DNA of 64,000 nucleotides from JBLHZY01 sp047631555 (lineage in GTDB: Bacteria > Pseudomonadota > Alphaproteobacteria > Rhodobacterales > Rhodobacteraceae): assembly GCA_047631555.1 (NCBI GenBank), contig JBLHZY010000005.1, positions 62,001 to 126,000 on the forward strand. Direction: 5' to 3'. The notes beneath the pieces are model-generated. The model searched no databases and had not been told where the DNA came from. It worked only from the letters and a program-made list of their open reading frames with translations. The translations under genes and the position numbers were made by a program. Below, piece by piece: positions 1 to 9,173 of the stretch (position 1 is the stretch's first letter; each line of letters starts with the position of its first letter).

Positions 1-1445
1 TACCGGATGGCAGCCGCCTCAGCTATGACGCGTTTCTTGCCCGCTCGGCCGCATTTGCGCATGCCTTACGCGCCGTTGGGCTTGGCATTGGCGATCGCCT
101 TGCCGTGCAGATCGAAAAATCCCCTGACGCGCTTGCGATCTATGCCGCTTGCGTTCAGGCGGGGATTATTTTCCTGCCGCTCAATACGGCCTATACCACC
201 GGCGAAGTTGCCTATTTCGTTGAAAATTCCGGCGCGGGCCTGCTGATTTGTGATCCTGCTCGTGAGGCTGAGATGGCCCCCGTCACGGCGAAAGCTGGCG
301 CGCAGCTCCACACACTCGGCACTGCAAATGATGGCAGTTTTGCTCAAGCCGCCGCCGCTCAGCCGCAAGTATTCGAACCTGTCGAGCGCGGCAAAGATGA
401 TCTGGCCGCCTTCCTCTATACATCCGGGACAACGGGCCGCTCAAAAGGCGCGATGCTGAGCCATGGCAACCTGCTCTCCAACGCTCAGACCCTGCGCGAT
501 ATCTGGCATTTCACCGGCGAAGATGTGCTGCTGCATGCTTTGCCGATCTTTCACACGCATGGGCTTTTTGTTGGCACGAATATTTGCCTGCTGACCGGCG
601 CTTCGATGATCTTCCTGCCGGGCTTTAATGCGGATGCTGTGATCGAAGCCTTGCCGCGCGCCAATACGATGATGGGCGTTCCGACCTTCTATACGCGCCT
701 GCTTGATGATCCGCGTTTCACCACCGACCTGACCCGCCATTTCCGCCTGTTTATCTCTGGCTCGGCGCCCCTTTTGGCCGAAACGCATGAAGCGTTTGAA
801 GCGCGCACCGGCCACCGAATTCTTGAGCGCTACGGCATGACCGAAACCAATATGAACACCTCAAACCCTTATGAGGGCGCGCGGCGCGCAGGCACGGTTG
901 GCTTGCCGCTCCCCGGCGTTGAGGTGAAGGTTTGCGATCCTGAAACGGGCGCAGAATTGGCGCAGGGCGAGATTGGCGTGCTTGAAGTGCGCGGGCCGAA
1001 TGTTTTTGAGGGCTATTGGCAGATGCCGGAGAAAACGGCGCAAGAGCTGCGCGCGGACGGGTTCTTTATCACCGGCGATCTCGCACAGATGGATGCGGAC
1101 GGCTACATAACAATCGTTGGGCGGGCCAAAGATCTGATCATTTCAGGCGGCTATAATATTTATCCCAAAGAGGTTGAGCTGGTGCTTGATGAGATGCCCG
1201 GCGTTTTGGAAAGCGCTGTGATCGGCGTTCCGCATGCGGATTTTGGCGAGGCGGTTTTGGCGGTGCTCGTGGCGCAAAAGGGCGCGGTGATTGATCTGGA
1301 TGGGATCAAGGAAGCGCTCGGCGATCAACTGGCGAAGTTTAAGCAACCCAAGCATTTTGAAATCCTAGCCGAGCTGCCGCGCAACACGATGGGCAAAGTG
1401 CAAAAAGCCGCGTTGCGCGAACAGTTCAAAGGGCTCGCCGGTTAG
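1..1445 (+). CDS. matB: Malonyl-CoA synthetase MatB (5' partial)
   Basis: ATP-dependent ligase that makes malonyl-CoA from malonate, CoA and ATP; cytosolic ANL-superfamily enzyme. The frame is open from base 3, so the true start lies left of the window. Seen: the AMP-binding P-loop LYTSGTTGRSKGAMLSHGN, the A5-type YGMTETNM, the hinge GRAKDLIISGGYNIYPKE, and the C-terminal lysine in LPRNTMGKVQKAALRE. The segment after YGMTETNM and the C-terminal third follow remembered rhizobial MatB proteins closely, which is why MatB is preferred over a generic acyl-CoA ligase. A malonyl-CoA decarboxylase partner, if present, would lie upstream outside the window. Confidence 0.88.
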   Translation, partial: PDGSRLSYDAFLARSAAFAHALRAVGLGIGDRLAVQIEKSPDALAIYAACVQAGIIFLPLNTAYTTGEVAYFVENSGAGLLICDPAREAEMAPVTAKAGAQLHTLGTANDGSFAQAAAAQPQVFEPVERGKDDLAAFLYTSGTTGRSKGAMLSHGNLLSNAQTLRDIWHFTGEDVLLHALPIFHTHGLFVGTNICLLTGASMIFLPGFNADAVIEALPRANTMMGVPTFYTRLLDDPRFTTDLTRHFRLFISGSAPLLAETHEAFEARTGHRILERYGMTETNMNTSNPYEGARRAGTVGLPLPGVEVKVCDPETGAELAQGEIGVLEVRGPNVFEGYWQMPEKTAQELRADGFFITGDLAQMDADGYITIVGRAKDLIISGGYNIYPKEVELVLDEMPGVLESAVIGVPHADFGEAVLAVLVAQKGAVIDLDGIKEALGDQLAKFKQPKHFEILAELPRNTMGKVQKAALREQFKGLAG

Positions 1446-1507
1446 CGGGCCTTGCGCGCCCCCACACTGCGCGCCATGCTCGCCTAAGAGTTCGGGGAGG
1501 ACCGCAG

Positions 1508-2914
1508 ATGAATTTCGCAGATGAGGCGCGCGCGCTGATTGGGCAGGCGCAGGTTTTGACTGGCGTAGATATGGCGAAATATGCCTCCGACGTCACCGGG
1601 CGCTATGTGGCCGAGCCGCTTGCCGTGGCGCGTCCGGCAAATACTTCTGAGGTTTCCGCGCTGATGAAATTGGCGCATGCGCGCGATATTCCGGTGGTTC
1701 CGGTTGGCGGGAATACGGGGCTTTCTGGCGCGACCTATGCGCCGGGCGCTTTGATGATCTCGCTTGAGCGGATGAATGCGATCCGCGAGATCCGCGCCGA
1801 TGCGCGGCTCGCCATTGTTGAGGCGGGCGTCATCCAGCAGCAATTGCACGAAGCGGTTGCCGCGCTTGGCTTGCGCTATCCGATGGTGTTTGGGGCGCGC
1901 GGTTCTTGCCAGATCGGCGGCAATCTGGCGACCAATGCGGGCGGCTCGAATGTCTTGCGCTTTGGCAATACGCGCGCGCTTTGTTTGGGGATTGAGGTTG
2001 TCTTACCCGATGGTGAGGTGATGGATTTGATGTCTGAGTTGCACAAAGATAACTCGGGCTATGACCTGCGCGATCTCTTTATCGGGGCCGAGGGTACGCT
2101 TGGAATTATCACGGCGGCGGTGCTCAAGCTTGTGCCTGCGCCGCGCGCTCATGCAACGGCGATGGTGGCGATGCCGGATTTACCCTCTGCATTGAAGCTT
2201 TTGAATGCGTTGCAAGAACAAACCGGCGGCGCGGTTGAGGCGTTTGAATACATGCCGCGCAGCTATATGGCGCGCCTCGGGATCGTGCGCCCTGATCTTA
2301 TCCCGCCGCTTGGTGCGGATCATGATGTCAGCATTTTGGTCGAGGTCGGCGCGACGAGCCCGCGCGATGCGGCCCCGCTTGAAGACGGAACAATTGCCGT
2401 TGTGGCGCATCTTCAGGATGTGCTTGGCGCGCAGCTTGAGGATGGCGCCTTGATTGATGCGGTGGTTGCGCAATCCGAGACGCAGCGCGCATTGATGTGG
2501 GACATTCGCGAAGCCGCGGCCGAGATCATTTTGAGCCGCCAGCCGATCGTTGATAGCGATGTGGCGGTCCCGCTCGATCAAATCGCGACCTTTTTGGAGC
2601 GCTGCGAGGCGCGCCTTCAAGAAATCGATCCGGGTGCTGAATCAATCACCGTCTCGCATCTTGGCGACGGTAATTTGCACTACTCGATTTGGCCGACCTC
2701 CGAGGACGAGACCCGCAACGATGCGATCCGTGAAATGGTTGAGGATGTGACCTGCGATTTGCGCGGCTCGTTTAGTGCAGAGCATGGGATTGGCATCACC
2801 AAGCTGCCCTCAATGGCGCGGCGCAAAGACCCGATAGCGATGAAAATCATGCGCCAAGTGAAGGCCGCGATTGATCCTAAGGGGCTGATGAACCCGGGCA
2901 AATTGCTGCCCTAG
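1508..2914 (+). CDS. FAD-linked oxidase, GlcD / D-2-hydroxyacid dehydrogenase family
   Basis: Predicted flavoprotein oxidising a D-2-hydroxy acid (D-lactate, glycolate or D-2-hydroxyglutarate are the usual substrates). Seen: the N-terminal PCMH-type FAD domain with VPVVPVGGNTGLSGA, GARGSCQIGGNLATNAGG and IGAEGTLGIITAAVLKLVP, then the FAD-oxidase C domain with SHLGDGNLHYSIWP and the closing SAEHGIGITKL and DPKGLMNPGKLLP. The 468-aa length is normal for single-chain D2HGDH/GlcD-like enzymes. It starts 62 bp after matB on the same strand with a GGGGAGG ribosome site, so it may be co-transcribed. The substrate cannot be assigned from sequence alone. Confidence 0.85.
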   Translation: MNFADEARALIGQAQVLTGVDMAKYASDVTGRYVAEPLAVARPANTSEVSALMKLAHARDIPVVPVGGNTGLSGATYAPGALMISLERMNAIREIRADARLAIVEAGVIQQQLHEAVAALGLRYPMVFGARGSCQIGGNLATNAGGSNVLRFGNTRALCLGIEVVLPDGEVMDLMSELHKDNSGYDLRDLFIGAEGTLGIITAAVLKLVPAPRAHATAMVAMPDLPSALKLLNALQEQTGGAVEAFEYMPRSYMARLGIVRPDLIPPLGADHDVSILVEVGATSPRDAAPLEDGTIAVVAHLQDVLGAQLEDGALIDAVVAQSETQRALMWDIREAAAEIILSRQPIVDSDVAVPLDQIATFLERCEARLQEIDPGAESITVSHLGDGNLHYSIWPTSEDETRNDAIREMVEDVTCDLRGSFSAEHGIGITKLPSMARRKDPIAMKIMRQVKAAIDPKGLMNPGKLLP

Positions 2915-2915
2915 G

Positions 2916-3860
2916 TCATTTCCAATCAAAGAAGTTATCGCCCGCGCGCGCCAGCAAATCAGCGGCGAGTTTGCGGCCCATATCAGCACCGCTTTCAATC
3001 GGGCCGCTGATTTCATCGGCCAAAACCTCGCTTCCATCGGTGCGCAGGATTTCGCCGCGAAGGCGCAAGGTATCGCCGCTTAGTTCAGCCAGACCCGCAA
3101 TCGGGGTTTCGCAAGAGCCATCAAGCGCGGCCAAAAAAGCGCGCTCGGCAGCAAGGCGTTGGCCGGTTGGCAGATCATGGATCGCCGCCAGCATTTCGGC
3201 TGCACGCGCGTCATTTTCACGCCGCTCAATGCCAATCGCGCCTTGGGCCACGGCGGGCAGCATCTCGTCTGTTTCAATCGCGCTGCGGGGCACATCTTTC
3301 ATATCAAGGCGGTTCAGCCCGGCCATCGCGAGGAAGGTCGCGCGCGCTACCCCATCGGCCAATTTGCCAAGGCGTGTTTGAACATTGCCGCGAAATTCAA
3401 CAATCTCCAGATCAGGGCGGCGGGCCAGCAATTGTGCGCGGCGGCGCAGGCTTGAAGTACCCACAACGGCGCCTTTGGGCAGATCGGCCAAACGGCCCCC
3501 ATCAAGCGCGATAAACGCATCCCGAGGATCTTCGCGCGGCAGGTATGTATCCAGTGAAAGGCCAGCGGGTTGATCAACTGGCATGTCCTTCATCGAGTGC
3601 ACCGCGATATCAATCTCGCCGCTCAAAAGTTGCTCTTCGATCTCGCGGGTAAACAGGCCTTTGCCGCCGATTTCCTTCAAGGGGCGATCCAGAACTTTAT
3701 CGCCCGTGGTCTTGATCACGGTGATCTCAAAAGCCGCCTCAGGCAGATCAAAGGCGGCCATCAGGCGCGCGCGCGTCTCGTAGGCTTGGGCCAAAGCGAG
3801 GGGCGATCCGCGTGTTCCGATTTTAAGAGGTGCGGCGGGGCTGGGCATGGAATGTTTCAT
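2916..3860 (-). CDS. hemC: Porphobilinogen deaminase (hydroxymethylbilane synthase)
   Basis: Condenses four porphobilinogens to hydroxymethylbilane in tetrapyrrole synthesis. Seen: KIGTRGSPLALAQ near residue 13, GGKGLFTREIEEQL at 66-79, AVHSMKDMP at 87-94, GTSSLRRRAQLL at 134-145, and the dipyrromethane-cofactor cysteine in DGSCETPI (Cys250). I start at 3860 (MKHSMPSP, 314 aa); an ATG at 3848 would give 310 aa. Longer frames reach into hemE and carry no family similarity. It is divergent from hemE, with 145 bp between starts, and its stop is one base from the end of the convergent oxidase gene. Confidence 0.96.
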   Translation of the reverse strand: MKHSMPSPAAPLKIGTRGSPLALAQAYETRARLMAAFDLPEAAFEITVIKTTGDKVLDRPLKEIGGKGLFTREIEEQLLSGEIDIAVHSMKDMPVDQPAGLSLDTYLPREDPRDAFIALDGGRLADLPKGAVVGTSSLRRRAQLLARRPDLEIVEFRGNVQTRLGKLADGVARATFLAMAGLNRLDMKDVPRSAIETDEMLPAVAQGAIGIERRENDARAAEMLAAIHDLPTGQRLAAERAFLAALDGSCETPIAGLAELSGDTLRLRGEILRTDGSEVLADEISGPIESGADMGRKLAADLLARAGDNFFDWK

Positions 3861-4005
3861 GTAAACCGCAATAGCGCGGCGCATCTGGGCTGACAATGCT
3901 TTGCGGCGCTTCACGCAAGGACAGATGGTCGCAAAGCGGTGCGCTTTGCCTTGACAATCGCGCCCTCCCGGCGGACCAAAGGCGCCAGAAACGGGAGATA
4001 CACAC

Positions 4006-5034
4006 ATGGCCGATAAGACAATCCTTCGCGCGCTCAAAGGCGAGAAACAAGCCGTTCCGCCCGTGTGGATGATGCGTCAAGCAGGGCGCTATCTGCCCGA
4101 GTATCGCGCAACCCGCGCCAAGGCCGGCGATTTTCTTTCGCTGTGTTACAATCCTGAATTGGCCGCCGAAGTGACCCTTCAGCCGATACGCCGCTATGAC
4201 TTTGATGCGGCTATTCTGTTTGCTGATATTTTGCTGATCCCGCAAGCGCTTGGGGCGGATCTTTGGTTTGTAACCGGCGAAGGCCCGCGTCTTTCGACAA
4301 TCACTTCGGATGCAGATTTCGCCAAACTCGGCCCTGCATCGGATATCCATGAGACGCTGAACCCGATCTATGAAACGGTGAAAATCCTAGCGAGCGAGCT
4401 GCCCAAAGAGACAACGTTGATCGGTTTTGCTGGCGCGCCTTGGACCGTGGCGACCTATATGATTGCCGGGCGTGGCACGCCGGATCAGGGGCCTGCGCAT
4501 GCGCTCAAGGCCGAGAACCGCGCTTTGTTTGAGGCGCTTTTGGTCCGGATCACAGAGGCGACGATTCTTTATCTTTCAGCGCAAATTCAAGCGGGCGCTG
4601 AGGTTGTGAAACTGTTTGATAGCTGGGCGGGATCGCTCAAAGGCGAAGATTTCAACCGCTATGCTTTGGAGCCCGCGCGCGAGATTATTTCGGCGCTAAA
4701 GGCCATGCATCCGGGCATCCCTGTCATCGCTTTTCCGCGTGAAGCGGGGAATGGCTATATCGGATTTGCCATGGCCACTGGTGCGGATTGCGTGGCGATT
4801 GATAACTCGGTTTCGCCGGATTGGGCCGTTGCCAATGTTCAGGTTGATGGCTGTGTTCAGGGCAACCTTGCCCCGCATCATATGGTCACGGGCGGCGATG
4901 ATCTGCGCCAAGCGACGCGCGCGATTGTGGATGCGTTTTCCGGCGGGCCGCATATCTTTAACCTTGGCCACGGGATCACCCCGGATGCTGATCCGGAAAA
5001 CGTTCATGTGATGCTAGAGGCGATCCGCGGTTAG
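4006..5034 (+). CDS. hemE: Uroporphyrinogen decarboxylase
   Basis: Decarboxylates the four acetates of uroporphyrinogen III to coproporphyrinogen III in the cytosol. Seen: the N-terminal signature PPVWMMRQAGRYLPEYRA, FADILLIPQALG, the GFAGAPWTVATYMIAGRG segment and NLGHGITPDADPENV at the end; 342 aa is normal. Start ATG at 4006 follows GGGAG. Divergent from hemC, so both genes share one control region. A TTGACA hexamer lies at 3951-3956 but its -10 partner is poor. The last four bases overlap the convergent LysE-type gene. Confidence 0.97.
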   Translation: MADKTILRALKGEKQAVPPVWMMRQAGRYLPEYRATRAKAGDFLSLCYNPELAAEVTLQPIRRYDFDAAILFADILLIPQALGADLWFVTGEGPRLSTITSDADFAKLGPASDIHETLNPIYETVKILASELPKETTLIGFAGAPWTVATYMIAGRGTPDQGPAHALKAENRALFEALLVRITEATILYLSAQIQAGAEVVKLFDSWAGSLKGEDFNRYALEPAREIISALKAMHPGIPVIAFPREAGNGYIGFAMATGADCVAIDNSVSPDWAVANVQVDGCVQGNLAPHHMVTGGDDLRQATRAIVDAFSGGPHIFNLGHGITPDADPENVHVMLEAIRG

Positions 5035-5648
5035 CGCGTTGACCAAGCAAACCAAATCGCAATACCAACCAAAGCAAACGCCATAATTCGCCGCACTGTT
5101 TGGCGGTGTTGCGGATTGCTTAGGAATGGCTGCGCCGCCCCGGCAAGGGCCACGATTGAGGCGTGAATTGCTGTTGCGATAATCACAAAGAGCACCGACA
5201 AAAAGAGCGTCTGCGCAAGGATTGGCCCTTCAAGATTAACAAAGCCGGGCACCATCGCGATATAGAAAACGCCCGCTTTGGGATTGAGCAGATTCACCAC
5301 CAAACCGCGGCGAAAATAGCGCGCATCTGAGGCGGCAAATTCGTTTTCTTCCGCGCCTTCGGGCAGCCAAGCTTCGACAGCCAGCCACAAAAGATAGGCC
5401 ACGCCGCCCCATCTCAATATGCCAAACAAAACCGGCGAAGAGCTGATCAGCGCGGCCAATCCAAAGGCCGCGAACAGCCCAACAATCAACAAGCCAAGCG
5501 CCACGCCAGCAACAGCTGCAAAGCCATGGCGTCGCCCCTCAGTTGCCGCCAAAACAGCGAGATAGGCCATATTGGGGCCTGGCGTCAGCTCGATCAGGAT
5601 CGAGGCTATCGCAAAGGCGAAGAATGTTTCGGGAAGGATGCCCAGCAT
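5031..5648 (-). CDS. LysE/RhtB-family amino-acid exporter
   Basis: Small inner-membrane exporter, probably of an amino acid or derivative. Seen: 205 aa, about six hydrophobic segments, and the family N-terminal signature ELTPGPNMAYLAV followed by GRRHGFAAVAGVALG. The substrate cannot be told. It overlaps hemE tail-to-tail by 4 bp. No regulator gene is adjacent; an inverted repeat (ATGCAAAA / TTTTGCAT) lies 20-50 bp upstream of its start. Confidence 0.87.
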   Translation of the reverse strand: MLGILPETFFAFAIASILIELTPGPNMAYLAVLAATEGRRHGFAAVAGVALGLLIVGLFAAFGLAALISSSPVLFGILRWGGVAYLLWLAVEAWLPEGAEENEFAASDARYFRRGLVVNLLNPKAGVFYIAMVPGFVNLEGPILAQTLFLSVLFVIIATAIHASIVALAGAAQPFLSNPQHRQTVRRIMAFALVGIAIWFAWSTR

Positions 5649-5667
5649 GCTATTCGGCGCCGGTCGG

Positions 5668-5697
5668 ATGCAAAATGGGGTTTGTATTTTTTTGCAT
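5668..5697. promoter_or_regulatory. Inverted repeat upstream of the LysE-type gene
   Basis: ATGCAAAA (5668-5675) and TTTTGCAT (5690-5697) form 8-bp arms around a 14-bp spacer, starting about 20 bp upstream of the exporter ATG (5648, minus strand). LysE-type exporters are often controlled by LysR- or Lrp-type proteins, so this may be an operator, but nothing links it to a particular regulator. The rest of 5649-5871, between the exporter and the end of hemF, shows no other recognisable element. Confidence 0.35.
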
Positions 5698-5871
5698 TGG
5701 GGCCATTCTCATTGGATGAATTCGCTCACCAGTTTGTACGGTTGTTGAACGGCGAGTGCAATGAAGGTGCGGCGGCCCTACCAAGTAAATGCGCATAAAA
5801 CGGCCCCGCTTTTCACCGGAGATTTCGGCGAAGGTCACCGTTTCAAGAGGCCTGATAAGCAGGAGCCGTTC

Positions 5872-6765
5872 CTAGGTCCATTTGGCCAAGGGCGGCAGGC
5901 TCATCAAAACAGCATCGGGATCATGGCCGGTCTCAAGGCCGAATTTCGTTCCGCGATCATAGACCAAATTGTATTCCGCATAGAGGCCGCGATGCACGAG
6001 CTGTGCGTCGCGTTCGACCTCTCCCCAGGGCATATCGCGGCGCTTGTTTGTCACGCCAAGGAAGGCGGGCAAGAAGGCGCGGCCAACGTCTTGGGTAAAG
6101 GCAAAATCGGCCTCCCAATCGCCGGAGTTTTGATCATCGTAAAAGATGCCGCCAACGCCGCGCGCACGGCCCCGATGCGGGATAAAGAAATACTCGTCCG
6201 CCCAGTCTTTATAGCGCGGGTAAAGAGCCGGATCGTGCAGATCGCAGAACTCTTGCAAAATCCCGTGAAAGAAGCGCGTGTCCTCTTCGATCTCAAGGCA
6301 AGGGTTGAGATCAGCGCCGCCGCCAAACCACCAGCCATGCGGGGTCCAAAACATCCGGGTGTTCATGTGAACGGCGGGGGTATGAGGGTTTTGCATATGC
6401 GCAACGAGGCTGATGCCGGCGGCCCAAAAGCGCGGATCCTCTGCCATGCCGGGCAGGCCTTTGCGCGCGGCCATCGCGCCAATCGCCCGCTCGCCCAACG
6501 TTCCATATACGGTTGAGACGTTCACGCCGACCTTTTCAAAAACGCGCCCGCCGCGCATCACGCTCATCAAGCCGCCGCCAGCATCCCCGCCATCTTCGCC
6601 TTGGCGCGTCGTTTCTTTGATCTCAAAACGCCCCGGTGCGGCGCTCGCGAATGGGCCGCTGGCTTGGGTATCTTCAAGCGTTTCGAAAGCGCTTACGATC
6701 TCGTCTCGAAGGCTGCGAAACCAAGCAGAGGCGCGGGCCTTTTGATCGTCCATTTGATCGCTCAT
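5872..6765 (-). CDS. hemF: Oxygen-dependent coproporphyrinogen III oxidase
   Basis: Oxidatively decarboxylates coproporphyrinogen III to protoporphyrinogen IX using O2. Seen: AAPGRFEIKETTRQGEDGGD near residue 45, HMNTRMFWTPHGWWFGGGADL in the middle, YFFIPHRGRARGVGGIFYDD, and the C-terminal YAEYNLVYDRGTKFGLETGH. 297 aa is the normal length. It is the third haem gene within 4 kb, after hemC and hemE, though separated from them by an exporter. The presence of HemF means haem can be made aerobically; an oxygen-independent HemN is not in the window. Confidence 0.96.
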   Translation of the reverse strand: MSDQMDDQKARASAWFRSLRDEIVSAFETLEDTQASGPFASAAPGRFEIKETTRQGEDGGDAGGGLMSVMRGGRVFEKVGVNVSTVYGTLGERAIGAMAARKGLPGMAEDPRFWAAGISLVAHMQNPHTPAVHMNTRMFWTPHGWWFGGGADLNPCLEIEEDTRFFHGILQEFCDLHDPALYPRYKDWADEYFFIPHRGRARGVGGIFYDDQNSGDWEADFAFTQDVGRAFLPAFLGVTNKRRDMPWGEVERDAQLVHRGLYAEYNLVYDRGTKFGLETGHDPDAVLMSLPPLAKWT

Positions 6766-6924
6766 TGTCGCGTCTCTCCTCTTGGCCGTTTAGCAGAATT
6801 GGGGCCAGTTTCGCATCTTGGCGGCTGAGATAACAGCTTTGTGCGCGAACTGCCAAGCCTGTTTGCAAGCGGGGGCAGGCGCGCTATCCTTGGCAAAGCG
6901 AAACCGCTTTTGGAGTGTCCTGTT

Positions 6925-7311
6925 ATGCGTGTGATCTTTGCCCTACCTGCGCTTTTGGTGCTTGCCGCCTGCGCCAGCCCGCAACAGCGCTGCTTGTCCA
7001 ATGTTTCAAAGGATCAGCGCGTGATCGAGGGGCTGATTGCGGAAACCGAACTTAACATCTCGCGCGGCTATGCTATTGAAAAGACGCAGACAATTTCAAC
7101 GAGTCTTGAGATATGTGGCGGCTTTGGCGGCGCGCGCAGTGAGCTGGTTTTCTGCCAAGTGGCAACGCCAACAACGCGCGAAAAACCCATCGCAATTGAT
7201 CCCAAAGCTGAGGCTGCCAAGCTTTCCTCTTTGCGCAAAAAGCATACAGAACTGGCGCGCGCCTCGGCTGCGGCCAAGGCGCAATGCGTGCAACTCTACC
7301 CTGAAGGCTAA
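6925..7311 (+). CDS. Small outer-membrane-type lipoprotein, unknown function
   Basis: 128-aa secreted lipoprotein. The start at 6925 gives a short signal peptide (MRVIFALPALLVLAAC) ending in a lipobox LAAC with Cys16; the upstream in-frame extension has no such character and is rejected. The mature part contains four further cysteines and a helical, charged C-terminal third (KAEAAKLSSLRKKHTELARA) likely to form a coiled coil. No domain recognised. It is divergent from hemF and overlaps the convergent SDR gene by 4 bp. Confidence 0.72.
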   Translation: MRVIFALPALLVLAACASPQQRCLSNVSKDQRVIEGLIAETELNISRGYAIEKTQTISTSLEICGGFGGARSELVFCQVATPTTREKPIAIDPKAEAAKLSSLRKKHTELARASAAAKAQCVQLYPEG

Positions 7312-8123
7312 TGCGCAGGAGCGCCGACGCGATCAACCAAGCTGCGCCCGCCGTCCAGGGTCATCACTTGGCCGGTCATAAAACTTGATCCCTCTGAGGC
7401 CAGAAACTGCGCCGCGTCGGCAAGCTCGCCCGCGCTGGCAATCCGTCCAAGCGGGGTCGCATTGATGATCTCTTCGCGATAGCCGTCGTGTTCATTCAGC
7501 GCGTCTTGCAGCGAGCAACTCATCACCGATCCAAAGGCCAGCGCGTTCACCCGGATGCGATTTGGCGCAAGTGCCACGGCAAGCGAGCGGGTCATTTGTT
7601 CTGTGGCCGCAGAGCTTACCGAAAACGCCAAGAGGGCGGGATGGGTGCGGCGCGCGGCTATTGAGGACAGGTTGATAATCGAGCCGATCTGACCTGTGCC
7701 ATTGATGTCTGTTCCGCTTTCTTCGGCCTGCGCAATCATCCGTTTGGCAACCGCTTGGCTGAGGCGCAACCCATTGATAACATTCTGTTGAAGCAGGTTT
7801 TCGACCGCATCACTATCCGCATCAAGCGGCTCGGATCGCTCTACCTGGCGGCTTGCATTGACCAGAATATCAACGCCTTCAAAGGCATCAATCGTCGCTG
7901 AAAGCAGATTGGCGATGGTGAGTTTTTCGCGCAAATCCCCGGCGAAATAGCGCAGCTGGCTGTCTTCGCCTTCTTCGCCAAGGGCCGCAATCAGCCCCGC
8001 TTCGTCCATATCCGCGCACATAACATTGGCGCCTTTTTCGGCAAAGTGTCGTGCGATCGCAAGGCCAACCCCATTGGCTGCCCCTGTCACAATCGCCGTT
8101 TTGCCAGCAATGGAAAAGCTCAT
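7308..8123 (-). CDS. SDR-family protein with altered catalytic motif
   Basis: Rossmann-fold short-chain dehydrogenase/reductase homologue, 271 aa. Seen: nucleotide-binding TGAANGVGLA (13-22), a conserved Asn114 region, the catalytic-serine strand IINLSSIAA (149-157), and the C-terminal GQVMTLDGG typical of FabG-like enzymes. Where YxxxK is expected, the sequence reads F167-S-V-S-S171, so both the acid/base Tyr and the Lys are absent; the NNAG motif is also changed to NAS (89-91). The fold is secure but ordinary SDR oxidoreductase activity is doubtful. It may be a substrate-binding or structural paralogue. It lies 33 bp downstream of rsmC on the same strand. Confidence 0.8.
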   Translation of the reverse strand: MSFSIAGKTAIVTGAANGVGLAIARHFAEKGANVMCADMDEAGLIAALGEEGEDSQLRYFAGDLREKLTIANLLSATIDAFEGVDILVNASRQVERSEPLDADSDAVENLLQQNVINGLRLSQAVAKRMIAQAEESGTDINGTGQIGSIINLSSIAARRTHPALLAFSVSSAATEQMTRSLAVALAPNRIRVNALAFGSVMSCSLQDALNEHDGYREEIINATPLGRIASAGELADAAQFLASEGSSFMTGQVMTLDGGRSLVDRVGAPAH

Positions 8124-8156
8124 CTTACCGTCTCCAAAATCGAGGCGTTGTGCCCT

Positions 8157-9155
8157 TTAGCCCTTGGCCCGTTGGGGGCGCGCGGCATGCAGAACCTTAA
8201 ACGCTTTGTCGCCAGCGACCTCGTTTACATCACGAAACAGGCTAGCCAGAGCCGTCTCATAGGGCAAATGGCGATTTGCAACCAGCCATAGTGCGCCGTT
8301 TGGCGCCAACATCCCCGCAGCCGATGCAATGAAAGCACGGCCAAGCGCGGGATCCGCATTGCGGGCAGTGTGAAACGGCGGGTTGCAGATCACCGTATCA
8401 AAGGGCGCCTCTTTGGGCAGCTTGGTTGCGTCGGCCCAGTGGAAATGGGCGCGCGGGTCGGTGATGTTTTGGCGCGCGCAGTCAAGCGCTGCGGCCTCTG
8501 CCTCATAAAGATGGCACTCTGTAATTTTCGGATTCTCAAGGAGTGCGCGGCTAAGATAGCCCCAGCCCGCGCCAAGATCAGCCACGCGACCCTTTAGCTT
8601 ATCCGGCAAAGCTTGGGCCAATGCGATTGAGCCGCGATCAATTTTGTCGGCTGAGAAAACCCCAAGCTGGGTCACAAAACCTTCGCCAATGTCGCGCGGG
8701 CCGGGATCGATCCAATCGGCAAAATCCGCAGGCTTGGCCCCGGTAAGCGCGAATATTTTGCCATGCGCCTTGGAGATCGCTGCGCCAACATCGGCCCGTT
8801 TGCGCAGCTCTTTGAGCAGGCTATCGATGCCATCGGTCTTTTGTCCGTCCAAAATAATCGGCCCGCCATCGACCCGCGAAACCGCGTCGGCAATCAGCGC
8901 ATGCGCCTCGGCTTTGGCGCGCGTCGCGCAGATAATCGCCGCGCTATAGGCCCCTTCGGGCGCGGTCGCTGTGTCATATCCTGCCGCTTCAAACGCATCA
9001 TGATCAGGGCGAAACCCTTGGATCACATGCACGCGTTCTTTGGGCAGAGCAGAAAGATCAAAGCCAGCGCGCGGGCGATAGATCGCAATGCGCCCGGCTT
9101 CGGGCACAGCGATTTCTTGCGCATCAAGCGCGAGGGTCAGGCGGGGATTACTCAT
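8157..9155 (-). CDS. rsmC: RsmC-like 16S rRNA guanine-N2 methyltransferase
   Basis: Class I SAM-dependent methyltransferase, 332 aa, with the RsmC two-domain layout: a degenerate N-terminal methyltransferase-like half and a catalytic C-terminal half. Seen in the latter: motif I VADLGAGWGYLSRALL, the acidic motif II (CHLYEAEAAALDCARQN), and motif IV VICNPPFH used for guanine-N2 methylation, followed by GALWLVANRHLPYE, a typical RsmC ending. The family methylates G1207 of 16S rRNA in E. coli; that exact target is inferred. It is preceded on the same strand by clpS with an 18-bp gap. Confidence 0.85.
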   Translation of the reverse strand: MSNPRLTLALDAQEIAVPEAGRIAIYRPRAGFDLSALPKERVHVIQGFRPDHDAFEAAGYDTATAPEGAYSAAIICATRAKAEAHALIADAVSRVDGGPIILDGQKTDGIDSLLKELRKRADVGAAISKAHGKIFALTGAKPADFADWIDPGPRDIGEGFVTQLGVFSADKIDRGSIALAQALPDKLKGRVADLGAGWGYLSRALLENPKITECHLYEAEAAALDCARQNITDPRAHFHWADATKLPKEAPFDTVICNPPFHTARNADPALGRAFIASAAGMLAPNGALWLVANRHLPYETALASLFRDVNEVAGDKAFKVLHAARPQRAKG

Positions 9156-9173
9156 GATTAACAGGCGCTTGGC

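Noticed and set aside
3861..4037. A longer hemC start at 4037.
   Set aside because: It would overlap hemE and adds 59 residues without family character; the motifs begin right after 3860.
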